From contig JAIKWL010000022.1 of NCBI GenBank assembly GCA_024684815.1, positions 1 through 64,000 on the forward strand: a DNA stretch of 64,000 nt. The letters are read 5' to 3'. The stretch's first letter is position 1. Every line of letters starts with the position of its first letter. Below the pieces are notes generated by a model that saw nothing but the letters and a program-made list of their open reading frames with translations, did not search any database and had not been told where the DNA came from. Positions 18,666 through 26,958 of this stretch are shown in pieces. The translations under genes were made by a program, and so were the position numbers. This DNA comes from Saccharofermentans sp. GTDB lineage: Bacteria; Bacillota; Clostridia; Saccharofermentanales; Saccharofermentanaceae.

Positions 18666-20030
18666 TCAATATGCGCCTACATAGCAAACAGCGATGATCT
18701 GATCAGCGCCGCCGTGAGAAACTATGACGATGTAGTAACCGTCCGGAAGAGCTGCGTCGCCATTCTCATATGTGAAATCATAATACATTTCGCCATAGTC
18801 GCCATATATTACAGGATCTGCAGTGAAAGTACCAAGATCCTGATCAAGATCCGTACCGTCTGCAGAGTAATAATACTGATAAGTAACTGCACCAAGAGAT
18901 TCATCAAAGCATCTGCATGTAAGATCTACATAGGTAGTACGAGAATCATACAGACCGAAAGTATCCGTGCTGGAATAACGGTTGTACCAGTAAGCTGTGT
19001 CTGTACCTTCATAGAAATCAGAAGAATATGTCTGATACTCAACACAACCAACGTAATCAGCGTAAGTCTCACCTGTAGACTGAGGCTCAGATGCAACAGC
19101 AGCAGCTTCAAGAGTTACAGTACAGGAATCGCTTGCAAGAACGTTGCCGTCACCGTCATAGAATGTGATGGTGTAGGTACCTGCAGGGAAACAACCTGTA
19201 TCAGCATCAAGGAAGCCGGAATCAACATCATAGTCATGAACATAAGCGTCGTATGTTCCTGTCTCTGTGAAGATAACAGAACCGTTGTACTCAACCTCGT
19301 AATAGATAGAATCGAATGCGGCATAATCCTCGATAAGTGAAGCATCGTAATAGAGCTCCGCATCGATAACTGTTGTGTTGTGGTAAACAGGATCTGTGTC
19401 GCCACCCTCATCTTCGAACCACCAATCAAGCTGATCGGGATTAAGGATAGCTGCTGCAAGAGGAAGAGTGAATGTGAATTCGTCACCCGTGAACTCGTAG
19501 AGCTTATCAAATACCTTAGTGTAATTAGAACCAAGCCAATCACCGTCATCTGTTCTCTCGAACTCAAGAGTAACGGAGATCTCTGTTGTATCAGCATCAG
19601 CTACTGCAGATGCAAAAGCATCAGCGTCTGTGATGGAATCGTCATCAACAAGATCGGAATAGTCAGCGATAGTAAATGTTACGTCTACAGAACCCTCACC
19701 GCTCTTCTTTGTTGCTTCAACAGACTCTTCGTCGATCTCATAAGAGATAGTGTCTGCAATTGCATTAAGAACTGTAGCAGTATCAGCGGAATAGAGCTCA
19801 CCCTCGCTGAATGTAAGCTTGCCTTCCCACTCTTCCTGAATGTCTTCGAAGTCTTCTGTGGAAAGCTTAGCGAGCTTGCCGATATTGCATGCTGCCAATT
19901 CCTTAGCGTATGAATCAGCTGCGTCGAGAACTTCATCCTTGGACTTATCAAGGAATGAGCAGCCTGCCATCGAGAAAACGAGAGCAGAAGCAACTGCAAG
20001 AGAAACTGTCTTCTTTAAGTATTTGTTCAT
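18666..20030 (-). CDS. acidic lipoprotein of unknown function
   Basis: Lipoprotein of 454 residues from the ATG at 20030 (GGGAAG 5 bases before). The signal peptide ends at a lipobox with Cys 24 (LVFSMAGC). A helical part (about 30-210) resembles the accessory domains found before many clostridial lipoproteins (DEVLDAADSYAKELAACNIG). The C-terminal half (about 245-454) is rich in Asp, Tyr and Thr and appears to consist of beta domains (GSVIFTETGTYDAYVHDYD, AGTYTITFYDGDGNVLAS). I do not recognise a family. It is monocistronic between its terminator and rpsU's terminator. Confidence 0.75.
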   Translation of the reverse strand: MNKYLKKTVSLAVASALVFSMAGCSFLDKSKDEVLDAADSYAKELAACNIGKLAKLSTEDFEDIQEEWEGKLTFSEGELYSADTATVLNAIADTISYEIDEESVEATKKSGEGSVDVTFTIADYSDLVDDDSITDADAFASAVADADTTEISVTLEFERTDDGDWLGSNYTKVFDKLYEFTGDEFTFTLPLAAAILNPDQLDWWFEDEGGDTDPVYHNTTVIDAELYYDASLIEDYAAFDSIYYEVEYNGSVIFTETGTYDAYVHDYDVDSGFLDADTGCFPAGTYTITFYDGDGNVLASDSCTVTLEAAAVASEPQSTGETYADYVGCVEYQTYSSDFYEGTDTAYWYNRYSSTDTFGLYDSRTTYVDLTCRCFDESLGAVTYQYYYSADGTDLDQDLGTFTADPVIYGDYGEMYYDFTYENGDAALPDGYYIVIVSHGGADQIIAVCYVGAY

Positions 20031-20141
20031 ATTACTTCCCTTTGGCCTATAGACTTCAGCAACTTTAAACAAAAATGATCTTGTTATGTACCTTACATAC
20101 GGTATTTTATCATAAGCACTAAGATTGCCGCGTTTTTGCAC

Positions 20142-20173
20142 AAAAAAGTCGGCCTTCCATATGGAAGACCGAC
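20142..20173 (-). terminator. rpsU terminator
   Basis: Minus-strand stem with arms GTCGGTCTTCCAT / ATGGAAGGCCGAC (one mismatch region) followed by TTTTTTG. It stands 20 bases after rpsU. Confidence 0.9.
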
Positions 20174-20192
20174 CGTGATATGCAACTGTTGA

Positions 20193-20366
20193 TCAGCGCT
20201 TGCGCTTTCTAGCAGCCTCAGACTTCTTCTTACGGCGTACAGAGGGCTTCTCATAGTGCTCTCTCTTACGAACCTCAGCGAGAACGCCTGATCTTGCGCA
20301 GGAACGCTTAAAACGACGCAATGCACTATCAAGGGACTCATTCTCCTTAACTCTGATCTCTGACAT
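20193..20366 (-). CDS. rpsU: 30S ribosomal protein S21
   Basis: Small-subunit protein near the anti-Shine-Dalgarno end of 16S rRNA. The 57 residues match the family ([20 protein letters not shown], then a basic tail [18 protein letters not shown]). The start at 20366 is chosen because AGGAGG lies 7 bases upstream; an ATG two codons earlier lies too close to it. Its own promoter and terminator make it monocistronic. Confidence 0.97.
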   Translation of the reverse strand: MSEIRVKENESLDSALRRFKRSCARSGVLAEVRKREHYEKPSVRRKKKSEAARKRKR

Positions 20367-20406
20367 CTCCATCCCTCCTCTCGTGCGTGGCGTTAATAAC
20401 TCGAGT

Positions 20407-20435
20407 ATTATAACCGAGACCGCGGCAATCGTCAA
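20407..20435 (-). promoter_or_regulatory. rpsU promoter
   Basis: TTGACG (20435-20430), 17-base spacer, TATAAT (20412-20407), minus strand. Confidence 0.8.
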
Positions 20436-20539
20436 ATCCTATAAAATAAACAAAATGTTAAGACTGCGCGGGAACCCGTCGATCATATAAAAATCACTTT
20501 GCCCCAAACCGCAGAAGAAGGCACGTAAAAGCCTTCTCT

Positions 20540-20583
20540 TTGACGATGTTTGGAGCCCATATAATATAAAAACATGATAGAAT
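20540..20583 (+). promoter_or_regulatory. promoter region of the hydrogenase operon
   Basis: Two overlapping candidates: TTGACG (20540-20545) with TAATAT (20562-20567) at a 16-base spacing, and an extended -10 element TGATAGAAT (20575-20583). The second would start RNA near 20590, right where the possible structured leader begins. The 341 bases between rpsU and the flavoprotein start hold only this, the rpsU promoter and the leader. Confidence 0.5.
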
Positions 20584-20589
20584 ATATAA

Positions 20590-20707
20590 CTGATCGCTTG
20601 ATCAGGAGGAGCATCAACGCGGCAACCTGCTCTGACCGGCCCTCAGAGTGTTGCATAAAGCCCCGATCGATCCGAGCATCCCCCAAAATACTTACCCCGG
20701 AGGATCT
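20590..20707 (+). promoter_or_regulatory. possible structured leader RNA of the hydrogenase operon
   Basis: About 118 bases of untranslated leader with several nested complementary parts: CTGATC/GATCAG (20590-20604), GCAAC (20622-20626) with GTTGC (20650-20654), CTCTGA (20630-20635) with TCAGAG (20643-20648), and GATCG (20592-20596) with CGATC (20664-20668). The first hairpin competes with the outer GATCG/CGATC helix, which would allow two states. The segment contains GGCAACC but not the other conserved parts of the S-box, and I cannot assign it to a known riboswitch class. Ends with CGGAGG, the ribosome site of the flavoprotein gene. Confidence 0.4.
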
Positions 20708-22540
20708 ATGAGCAGACTTACTAATGTCACTACTACTTTGGCTCAGGAAACCGTCGAGGAGCTCTATAAGGACATCGAGAGAAATATCCAGACCAGCCAG
20801 CCCGGTCTTTGTCCAGTAGATCTCGCAGCAGCTTTCCTTCATCTGAGCCACGCACGTTCATGCGGTAAATGTACACCTTGCCGTATCGGACTCGGAAGAC
20901 TTGAAGAACTTATCAATTCCGTTCTTGACGGAACAGCAGATCACGATACCCTCGATGCCATCGAAAAGACAGCCGAGAGTATCTTCCATTCCGCAGACTG
21001 CGCCATCGGCTCAGAGGCTGCAAGAATGGCTATCAAGGCAGTCAAGGGCTTCAGGGACGACTTCGAGGAGCATATCAACCACGGAAGATGTAAGCTCCAG
21101 AACTTCAAGTCCGTTCCCTGTGTTGCAGAATGCCCCGCACACGTTGATATTCCCGGATATATCGCACTCATCCACGAAGGCAGATACGATGATGCTGTCA
21201 AGCTCATCCGTAAGGACAATCCCTTCCCTGCTACATGCGGCATGATCTGCGAGCATCCCTGTGAGGAACACTGCAGAAGAACTCTCGTTGATGACGCTAT
21301 CAACATCAGAGGTCTTAAGAGATATGCTGTCGAGCACGAGTCTGAAGTCAAGGCTCCCAAGAAGTACGACGCAACAGGTAAGAAGATCGGTATCGTAGGC
21401 GGTGGTCCTGCAGGACTTACGGCTGCTTACTTCCTTTCCATCATGGGTCACGAGTGCACGGTATACGAGCAGAGAGACAAGCTCGGCGGAATGCTCAGAT
21501 ACGGTATCCCCAGCTATCGTCTCCCCAGAGAGATCCTCGATAAGGAGATCGAGAACATCAAGCTCGCAGGATTCGAGACAATTACTAACATCTCCGTAGG
21601 CAAGGACATCACAATGGCCGAGCTCAAGGAAAAGTACGACGCAGTATATATCTCCATCGGTGCTCATACAGATAATAAGATAGGTATCGAGGGTGAGGAC
21701 ACTGAGGGCGTTATCTCCGCTGTTGAGATGCTCAGAGGCATCGGTGACGGCAACATGCCTGACTTCAAGGGTCAGGATATCGTCGTAGTAGGCGGCGGTA
21801 ACGTTGCAATGGACGTAGCAAGATCCGCTATAAGACTTGGCGCAAATACAGTCAAGATCGCTTACAGAAGACGTAAGGTCGATATGACTGCTCTTGCAGA
21901 AGAAGTTGAAGGTGCAGTAGCCGACGGTTGTGAGATCTTAGAGCTCAATGCTCCTACCAAGATAGAGAAGGCAGAAGACGGCAAGGTTGCCGCTTTATGG
22001 GTACAGCCTCAGATCGTAGGCGAAGTTAAGTGGGGTCGTCCCGCTCCCGTCAACGCTGATGCTCCCGAGACAAGACTTGCATGTGACAAGGTACTTGTAG
22101 CTATCGGTCAGGGTATCGAGTCCGAGCATTTCGGAGAGTTCGGTATCCCCTTGAACAGAAGAAAGATCGCTGCTTCCGACGCAGGAGACTTCACAGAGGT
22201 CGACGGCGTATTCGCAGGCGGTGACTGCGTTACGGGCCCTGCTACCGTTATCAAGGCAATAGCAGGAGGTAAGGTCGCAGCAGCTAATATCGATGAATAC
22301 TTGGGATTCAATCACGAGATAGAAAGCGGCGTAGATCTTCCTCCCGTAAGATTTGACGACAGAGAGCCCATGGGAAGGGTCAACATGACAGAGCGTTCTG
22401 CAAGCGAGAGGACTAAGGACTTCGACCTTATGGAACTTCCCATGACGGATCAGGAGGCTTGCCAGGAATCTGCAAGATGCCTTCAGTGCGATCATTTTGG
22501 TTGCGGAAAGCTTAAAGGAGGCAGAGAGTTCAAATGGTAA
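20708..22540 (+). CDS. GltD/NfnB-like NAD(P)H flavoprotein with NuoF-type iron-sulfur head, hydrogenase partner
   Basis: FAD- and iron-sulfur-containing subunit likely to pass electrons between NAD(P)H and the hydrogenase encoded next. The 610 residues comprise a NuoF/HydB-like 4Fe-4S segment (Cys 52, 55, 58 in SCGKCTPC and Cys 98), a domain like the N-terminus of glutamate synthase small subunit with Cys 138, 142 and Cys 177, 181, 185, 189, an FAD-binding Rossmann fold (GGGPAG, 231-236), a second nucleotide fold (VVVGGGNVAMDVARSAIRLG, followed by YRRRK that suits NADPH), the flavin-contact VFAGGDCVTGPATV, and a C-terminal CLQCDHFGC. CGGAGG precedes the ATG at 20708. Its stop overlaps the hydrogenase start. 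The pairing matches the glutamate-synthase-linked class (group A2) of iron-only hydrogenases. Confidence 0.88.
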   Translation: MSRLTNVTTTLAQETVEELYKDIERNIQTSQPGLCPVDLAAAFLHLSHARSCGKCTPCRIGLGRLEELINSVLDGTADHDTLDAIEKTAESIFHSADCAIGSEAARMAIKAVKGFRDDFEEHINHGRCKLQNFKSVPCVAECPAHVDIPGYIALIHEGRYDDAVKLIRKDNPFPATCGMICEHPCEEHCRRTLVDDAINIRGLKRYAVEHESEVKAPKKYDATGKKIGIVGGGPAGLTAAYFLSIMGHECTVYEQRDKLGGMLRYGIPSYRLPREILDKEIENIKLAGFETITNISVGKDITMAELKEKYDAVYISIGAHTDNKIGIEGEDTEGVISAVEMLRGIGDGNMPDFKGQDIVVVGGGNVAMDVARSAIRLGANTVKIAYRRRKVDMTALAEEVEGAVADGCEILELNAPTKIEKAEDGKVAALWVQPQIVGEVKWGRPAPVNADAPETRLACDKVLVAIGQGIESEHFGEFGIPLNRRKIAASDAGDFTEVDGVFAGGDCVTGPATVIKAIAGGKVAAANIDEYLGFNHEIESGVDLPPVRFDDREPMGRVNMTERSASERTKDFDLMELPMTDQEACQESARCLQCDHFGCGKLKGGREFKW

Positions 22541-24264
22541 GTGTAACTATCGATAATAAGAAAGTATCTGTTCCCGAAGGAACGACTATCCTCAAGGCAG
22601 CTAAGTCCGTAGGTATCAACATTCCTACTCTCTGCTACTGGGAGGGCTTGAACGAGATCGGCGCATGCCGTGTCTGCGTTGTTGAGGTAGAAGGCAACAA
22701 GCGTCTTCCCGCTGCCTGCAACACAGCCGTAGAGGAAGGAATGGTCATCAGGACTAATTCCAAGAAGGTCAGAGAAGCCAGGATCGCCAACGTAGAGATG
22801 ATCCTCTCCGAGCACTACTGCCACTGCACAACTTGTGTAAGATCCGGTAACTGCTCATTGCAGAAGCTCGCTAACGATCTTAATATCCACGAGATCCCCT
22901 ACGAGTATCACATCCCTCAGAAGAAGAGCAACAAGGAGTTCCCTCTTAACAGAGACTACTCCAGATGCGTTAAGTGCATGCGTTGTATCCAGGTCTGCGA
23001 CAGACAGGCAAGCAACATCTGGGATCTTGTTAATACAGGTTCCAGAGCTACAGTTGAAGTAAACGGCGCTTACTCCCTCGAGGAGTCCGATTGCGCACTC
23101 TGCGGTCAGTGTATCACTCACTGCCCCGTCGGCGCTCTTACTGAAAGAGACGATACTGCTAAGGTCATCGACGCTCTTTGCGATCCCGAGAAGATCACTG
23201 TAGTTCAGATCGCTCCTTCTATCAGAACAGCTTGGGGCGAGGCTTTCGGTCTTTCTCCCGAGGAAGCAACAGTCGAGAGACTTTGCTCCGCATTGAAGAT
23301 CATGGGCTTTGACTATGTGTTCGATACGAACTTCACTGCTGACCTTACTATCATGGAGGAAGGATCCGAGTTCCTCGGACGTCTTTCAGACAAGGAGAAC
23401 AACAAGTTCCCCATGTTCACTTCCTGCTGCCCCGGTTGGGTAAGATTTGTTAAGGCTCACTATCCCGAGTTCGTTGACAACCTCTCCACCGCTAAGTCTC
23501 CTCAGCAGATGTTCGGTGCAGTGGCAAAGAGCTACTATGCAGATATCCTCAAGGTAGATCCTTCCAAGATCTTCTGCGTATCGATAATGCCCTGTCTTGC
23601 TAAGAAGCACGAGTGTGCTATCCCCGCAATGAACGATGCATGCGGCGATCCCGATGTAGATGTAGTACTTACGACAAGAGAAGTAGACAGACTCATCAAG
23701 GCTGAGCAGATAAAGCCCGCCGAGATCGAGGATCAGGCTCTCGACCTTCCTCTCGGAATCGGTTCCGGTGCAGGTAACATCTTCGGTGCTACAGGCGGTG
23801 TTATGGAGGCTGCTCTTCGTACAGCTTATAACCTTGTAACAGGTAAGAATCCCGACCCTGATGCATTCAAGGCAGTAAGAGGTCAGGAAGGCTGGAAGGA
23901 ATCCGAGTTCGACATCAACGGTACAACTTTAAAGGTTGCAGTCGTTAACGGTCTCGGCAATGCAGATAAGCTCCTTAAGGCTATCAAGTCCGGCAAGGTA
24001 AGCTACGACTTCGTAGAGGTCATGGCATGTCCCGGCGGATGTGTCGGCGGCGGCGGACAGCCTATCCACGACAATAAGGAGATGGCTCCCGAGAGAGCTC
24101 CTGTTCTCTACAGCCAGGACAAGAAGAATGTCCTTCGCTTCTCACACGAGAACCCTTCCATCAAGGCTATCTACAACGATTACCTTGAGAAACCCTTATC
24201 TCATAAGTCTCATGAGCTTCTCCATACTGATCATCACGCGTGGAAGATGCCTAACGAAGACTGA
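22534..24264 (+). CDS. [FeFe] hydrogenase, group A
   Basis: Cytoplasmic iron-only hydrogenase of 576 residues; reversibly reduces protons to H2. N-terminal 2Fe-2S domain (Cys 34, 45, 48, 62), His-ligated 4Fe-4S (His 94, Cys 98, 101, 107), two 4Fe-4S sites (Cys 145, 148, 151, 155 and Cys 187, 190, 193, 197), then the H-cluster domain with all three motifs: FTSCCPGW (Cys 298, 299), IMPCLAKKHE (Cys 354) and EVMACPGGCVGGGGQP. The layout is that of the CpI-like M3 form and nothing is missing. The ATG overlaps the flavoprotein stop (ATGGTAA), so the two are made together; the maturation genes hydE, hydF, hydG are not in the window. A strong terminator follows. The preferred electron donor (NADPH, NADH or ferredoxin) cannot be read from sequence. 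Confidence 0.96.
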   Translation: MVSVTIDNKKVSVPEGTTILKAAKSVGINIPTLCYWEGLNEIGACRVCVVEVEGNKRLPAACNTAVEEGMVIRTNSKKVREARIANVEMILSEHYCHCTTCVRSGNCSLQKLANDLNIHEIPYEYHIPQKKSNKEFPLNRDYSRCVKCMRCIQVCDRQASNIWDLVNTGSRATVEVNGAYSLEESDCALCGQCITHCPVGALTERDDTAKVIDALCDPEKITVVQIAPSIRTAWGEAFGLSPEEATVERLCSALKIMGFDYVFDTNFTADLTIMEEGSEFLGRLSDKENNKFPMFTSCCPGWVRFVKAHYPEFVDNLSTAKSPQQMFGAVAKSYYADILKVDPSKIFCVSIMPCLAKKHECAIPAMNDACGDPDVDVVLTTREVDRLIKAEQIKPAEIEDQALDLPLGIGSGAGNIFGATGGVMEAALRTAYNLVTGKNPDPDAFKAVRGQEGWKESEFDINGTTLKVAVVNGLGNADKLLKAIKSGKVSYDFVEVMACPGGCVGGGGQPIHDNKEMAPERAPVLYSQDKKNVLRFSHENPSIKAIYNDYLEKPLSHKSHELLHTDHHAWKMPNED

Positions 24265-24284
24265 GTCTTAAAGACAGATAACTT

Positions 24285-24311
24285 AAGCGTCCGCTTCGGC
24301 GGACGCTTTTT
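24285..24311 (+). terminator. terminator of the hydrogenase operon
   Basis: Stem AAGCGTCCGC / GCGGACGCTT with a TTCG tetraloop, then TTTAT, 20 bases after the hydrogenase stop. Confidence 0.93.
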
Positions 24312-24319
24312 ATATGCAT

Positions 24320-24349
24320 AAAAAAGAGCGGATCTTAAAGATCCGCTCT
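24320..24349 (-). terminator. terminator of the hibernation factor gene
   Basis: Minus-strand stem GAGCGGATCTT / AAGATCCGCTC followed by TTTTTT. Back to back with the hydrogenase terminator. Confidence 0.92.
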
Positions 24350-24371
24350 CATAGGCTTTAATACTTACCGA

Positions 24372-24917
24372 TCAATAATCGGGTTCAAGGAGACCGTAGT
24401 TGCCGTCATTTCTCTTATAGATAACGCAAACGGAATCCGTCTCTGCGTCAAGGTATACGAGGAAATTGTGTCCCAGCATCTCCATCTGAAGAATGGCATC
24501 CTCTGAAGTCATGGGGCGAAGTTCGAATGTCTTTCTTCTGGTGATCTTCTTGTCTTCGGGTTCGTACTCATAATCAAAATCAGCACCGTTGTCTTCCTCG
24601 AGGAAATTAACGATCTGAGGATAATCCTTCTTCTTCTTCAGGAACTTTGTCTTCTGTCTCCTGATCTGAGATTCAAGCTTATCTACTGTCTTATCAACTG
24701 CTGTAAGGATCTCCTCGTCAACAGCCTCTGCTCTGTAGATCTTGCCGTCGAGCTTGAGTGTTATCTCAACTACCATACGGCCGCCTTCGGGTCTTATGCG
24801 GACATTAAAGCTACCCTCGTCGCCGAAATACTTGTCGAACTTGGACATCTTGTCGACGATCTTGCCCTCAAGTCTGGTTCCGATCTTGATACCGTTGCCC
24901 TGTGTAGTGATCTTCAT
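24372..24917 (-). CDS. hpf: ribosome hibernation-promoting factor, long form
   Basis: Stabilises idle 100S ribosome dimers in stationary phase. 181 residues: N-terminal S30AE/YfiA domain (1-105; MKITTQGNGIKIGTRLEGKI, the basic LESQIRRQKTKFLKKKK) and the C-terminal dimerising domain of long HPF (about 125-181; RRKTFELRPMTSEDAILQME, LGHNFLVYLDAETDSV). AAGGA lies 9 bases before the ATG and a TATAAT box about 50 bases upstream. Monocistronic. Confidence 0.96.
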   Translation of the reverse strand: MKITTQGNGIKIGTRLEGKIVDKMSKFDKYFGDEGSFNVRIRPEGGRMVVEITLKLDGKIYRAEAVDEEILTAVDKTVDKLESQIRRQKTKFLKKKKDYPQIVNFLEEDNGADFDYEYEPEDKKITRRKTFELRPMTSEDAILQMEMLGHNFLVYLDAETDSVCVIYKRNDGNYGLLEPDY

Positions 24918-25015
24918 ATAATCACATCCTTCCCTTTGAGACTTCTAGGTATTGCTACCTACTTAAATTATATAGCAAAGTTTATTAATATACTGTAACT
25001 ATTATCGTCGGATAA

Positions 25016-25047
25016 TAAAAAATATCCCGCCGGTACTCCGACGGGAT
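25016..25047 (-). terminator. terminator of the zinc-ribbon gene
   Basis: Minus-strand stem ATCCCGTCGG / CCGGCGGGAT with loop AGTA, followed by ATTTTTT. Confidence 0.9.
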
Positions 25048-25069
25048 ACGAAAAAACATTGAAAATAAA

Positions 25070-25507
25070 TCACTCTGCGTCTTCTGCAGGTGCCTCCTCT
25101 GTTGCAGGAGTTTCCTCTTCTGCAGGAGCCTGAGCGGAAGCCTCAGAAGCCGGCTCTTCTACCTTAGCAGCTTCAGCTGCGGGAGCAGACGCCTGCTCAT
25201 CGAATCTGGAACCGCACTTAAAGCAGAATGTATACTCGAGATTATTCTCTGTACGGCAGCTGGGGCAGAGCTTCAAGCCCTTCTCATAGAGGATCTTTAC
25301 ATTGAGTTCTTCGATCTCATTAGTAAGCTTTGTGATAGCATCACAACGTGTGTTTATATCCTTTGTATTATCTACGTTAAGGTCTTTATACTGCTTATAA
25401 TAGTAACGACCGATCTCATCATAGTATCTGCTGACAGAGACCTTCTTCTCATCGATAGATCTCTGGTAATTGGCTATATTCTTAGCCTTGGGATCAAAGA
25501 ATGCCAT
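25070..25507 (-). CDS. zinc-ribbon protein with Ala/Glu-rich tail
   Basis: 145-residue protein, probably cytoplasmic. Residues 1-75 are helical and may form a coiled coil (KLTNEIEELNVKILYEKG). Residues 81-98 are a zinc ribbon (Cys 81, 84, 95, 98). The last 45 residues are almost only Ala, Glu, Pro and Ser and are probably disordered. Small zinc-ribbon proteins of this make are common in Clostridia with no known task. GGAGG precedes the ATG and TATAAT stands 40 bases upstream; own terminator. Confidence 0.8.
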   Translation of the reverse strand: MAFFDPKAKNIANYQRSIDEKKVSVSRYYDEIGRYYYKQYKDLNVDNTKDINTRCDAITKLTNEIEELNVKILYEKGLKLCPSCRTENNLEYTFCFKCGSRFDEQASAPAAEAAKVEEPASEASAQAPAEEETPATEEAPAEDAE

Positions 25508-25581
25508 AGGAATATTCCTCCCTCAATGTATTTACCTCCACATTATACACTATGAGCAATGCTAAAGTAAAAACTACTTGT

Positions 25582-25614
25582 AAAAAAAGACCGCTCCACA
25601 TAAGTGAAGCGGTC
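25582..25614 (-). terminator. gapA terminator
   Basis: Minus-strand stem GACCGCTTCAC / GTGGAGCGGTC with loop TTAT and a TTTTTTT run, 30 bases after gapA. Confidence 0.93.
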
Positions 25615-25646
25615 CTTAGATTCAAATAGATCTGTAAGTTCAGCTA

Positions 25647-26681
25647 TTAGCCAAGCTCTGCGAAGTACTTGATTGTTCTTACCATCTGAGATGTGTAAGA
25701 ATTCTCGTTGTCGTACCAGGATACAACCTGTACAAGAGAGTTGCCGTCATCCATCTTGGAAACCATTGTCTGGTTAGCATCGAAGAGGGAACCGAATCTC
25801 ATACCAACGATATCAGAAGAAACGAGCTTCTCCTCTGTGTAACCGAAGGACTCTGTAACAGCAGCCTTCATAGCAGCGTTGATGCCCTCAACAGTAGCCT
25901 CACCCTTAACTACAGCGTGAAGGATAGTTGTGGAACCTGTTGTTGTAGGAACTCTCTGAGCAGCACCGATAAGCTTACCGTTAAGCTCAGGGATAACAAG
26001 ACCGATAGCCTTAGCAGCACCTGTGGAGTTAGGTACGATGTTAGCAGCACCTGCTCTTGCTCTCTGAAGGTCACCCTTTCTCTGAGGGCCGTCAAGGATC
26101 ATCTGATCACCTGTGTAAGCGTGAACTGTTGTCATGATACCGCTCTGGATTGCAGCGTAGTCATTAAGAGCCTTTGTCATAGGAGCAAGGCAGTTTGTTG
26201 TGCAAGAAGCAGCGGAGATGATCTTGTCATCCTTTGTAAGTGTCTTGTGGTTAACGTTGTAAACGATTGTAGGAAGATCGTTACCAGCGGGAGCGGAGAT
26301 AACTACCTTCTTAGCACCTGCATTGATGTGAGCCTGTGCCTTATCCTTAGATGTATAGAAACCTGTGCACTCAAGTACAACGTCTACACCAAGCTGTCCC
26401 CAAGGAAGGTTGTTAGCGTCAGCTTCCTTGTAGATCTGAAGTGTCTTGCCGTCAACTGTGATTGTGTTAGCCTCGTCGTCAGATGTTACTGTGTGCTTAT
26501 TCTCGCCGAATACACCAGCATATCCGCCCTGAGCTGTGTCATACTTGAGAAGGTGAGCGAGCATAGAAGGCTTTGTGAGGTCGTTGATAGCAACTACTTC
26601 ATAACCCTCAGCGCCGAACATCTGTCTGAAAGCGAGACGTCCGATACGACCGAAACCGTTAATCGCAACTTTTACTGCCAT
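25647..26681 (-). CDS. gapA: glyceraldehyde-3-phosphate dehydrogenase, type I
   Basis: Glycolytic enzyme: glyceraldehyde 3-phosphate + NAD + phosphate to 1,3-bisphosphoglycerate. 344 residues with the NAD-binding GFGRIGR (8-14), Asp 34 in AINDL that favours NAD over NADP, the catalytic Cys 160 in [12 protein letters not shown], and [13 protein letters not shown] at the C-terminus. GGAGG before the ATG. Codons are strongly biased, as expected for a highly expressed gene. The 277 bases upstream also hold the promoter of the divergent membrane protein gene. Confidence 0.98.
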   Translation of the reverse strand: MAVKVAINGFGRIGRLAFRQMFGAEGYEVVAINDLTKPSMLAHLLKYDTAQGGYAGVFGENKHTVTSDDEANTITVDGKTLQIYKEADANNLPWGQLGVDVVLECTGFYTSKDKAQAHINAGAKKVVISAPAGNDLPTIVYNVNHKTLTKDDKIISAASCTTNCLAPMTKALNDYAAIQSGIMTTVHAYTGDQMILDGPQRKGDLQRARAGAANIVPNSTGAAKAIGLVIPELNGKLIGAAQRVPTTTGSTTILHAVVKGEATVEGINAAMKAAVTESFGYTEEKLVSSDIVGMRFGSLFDANQTMVSKMDDGNSLVQVVSWYDNENSYTSQMVRTIKYFAELG

Positions 26682-26921
26682 ATTTGAATTCCTCCTAAAT
26701 TCCCTTTAGCGGGATTATTAAACTTTAATAGTGCTCTTTTGGTCTGCACCGTATGAATTCTACTCCACTTAAATTGGGTTTTCCACAAGATAATTGTCAT
26801 ATAAATGTAAATTTAAATAAAAAAAGAGCATATTGCCCTCATTTTTCCCCAAACGATTTTTGTTTGACTCTATAAGGCCGTCAACAACAGGGGGTCTCAT
26901 GTAGTTATGTGTATTTTTCCA

Positions 26922-26930
26922 TGTTATAAT
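26922..26930 (+). promoter_or_regulatory. extended -10 promoter of the GT-C-like gene
   Basis: TGTTATAAT with a poor -35 box, 29 bases before the start codon at 26959. A related TTTTTCCCCAAA sequence stands 80 bases upstream (26842-26853). Confidence 0.55.
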
Positions 26931-26958
26931 TCAAAAACATTTGATCGGAGGGGTCCGG

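Noticed and set aside
20590..20707. SAM (S-box) riboswitch because of the GGCAACC segment
   Set aside because: The other conserved parts of the S-box (GAGGGA, the kink-turn and GATGA region) are not present, and the downstream genes are not sulfur or methionine genes.
25917..26687. 256-residue plus-strand frame opposite gapA
   Set aside because: Caused by the strong codon bias of gapA; Ser/Cys-rich product without recognisable features.
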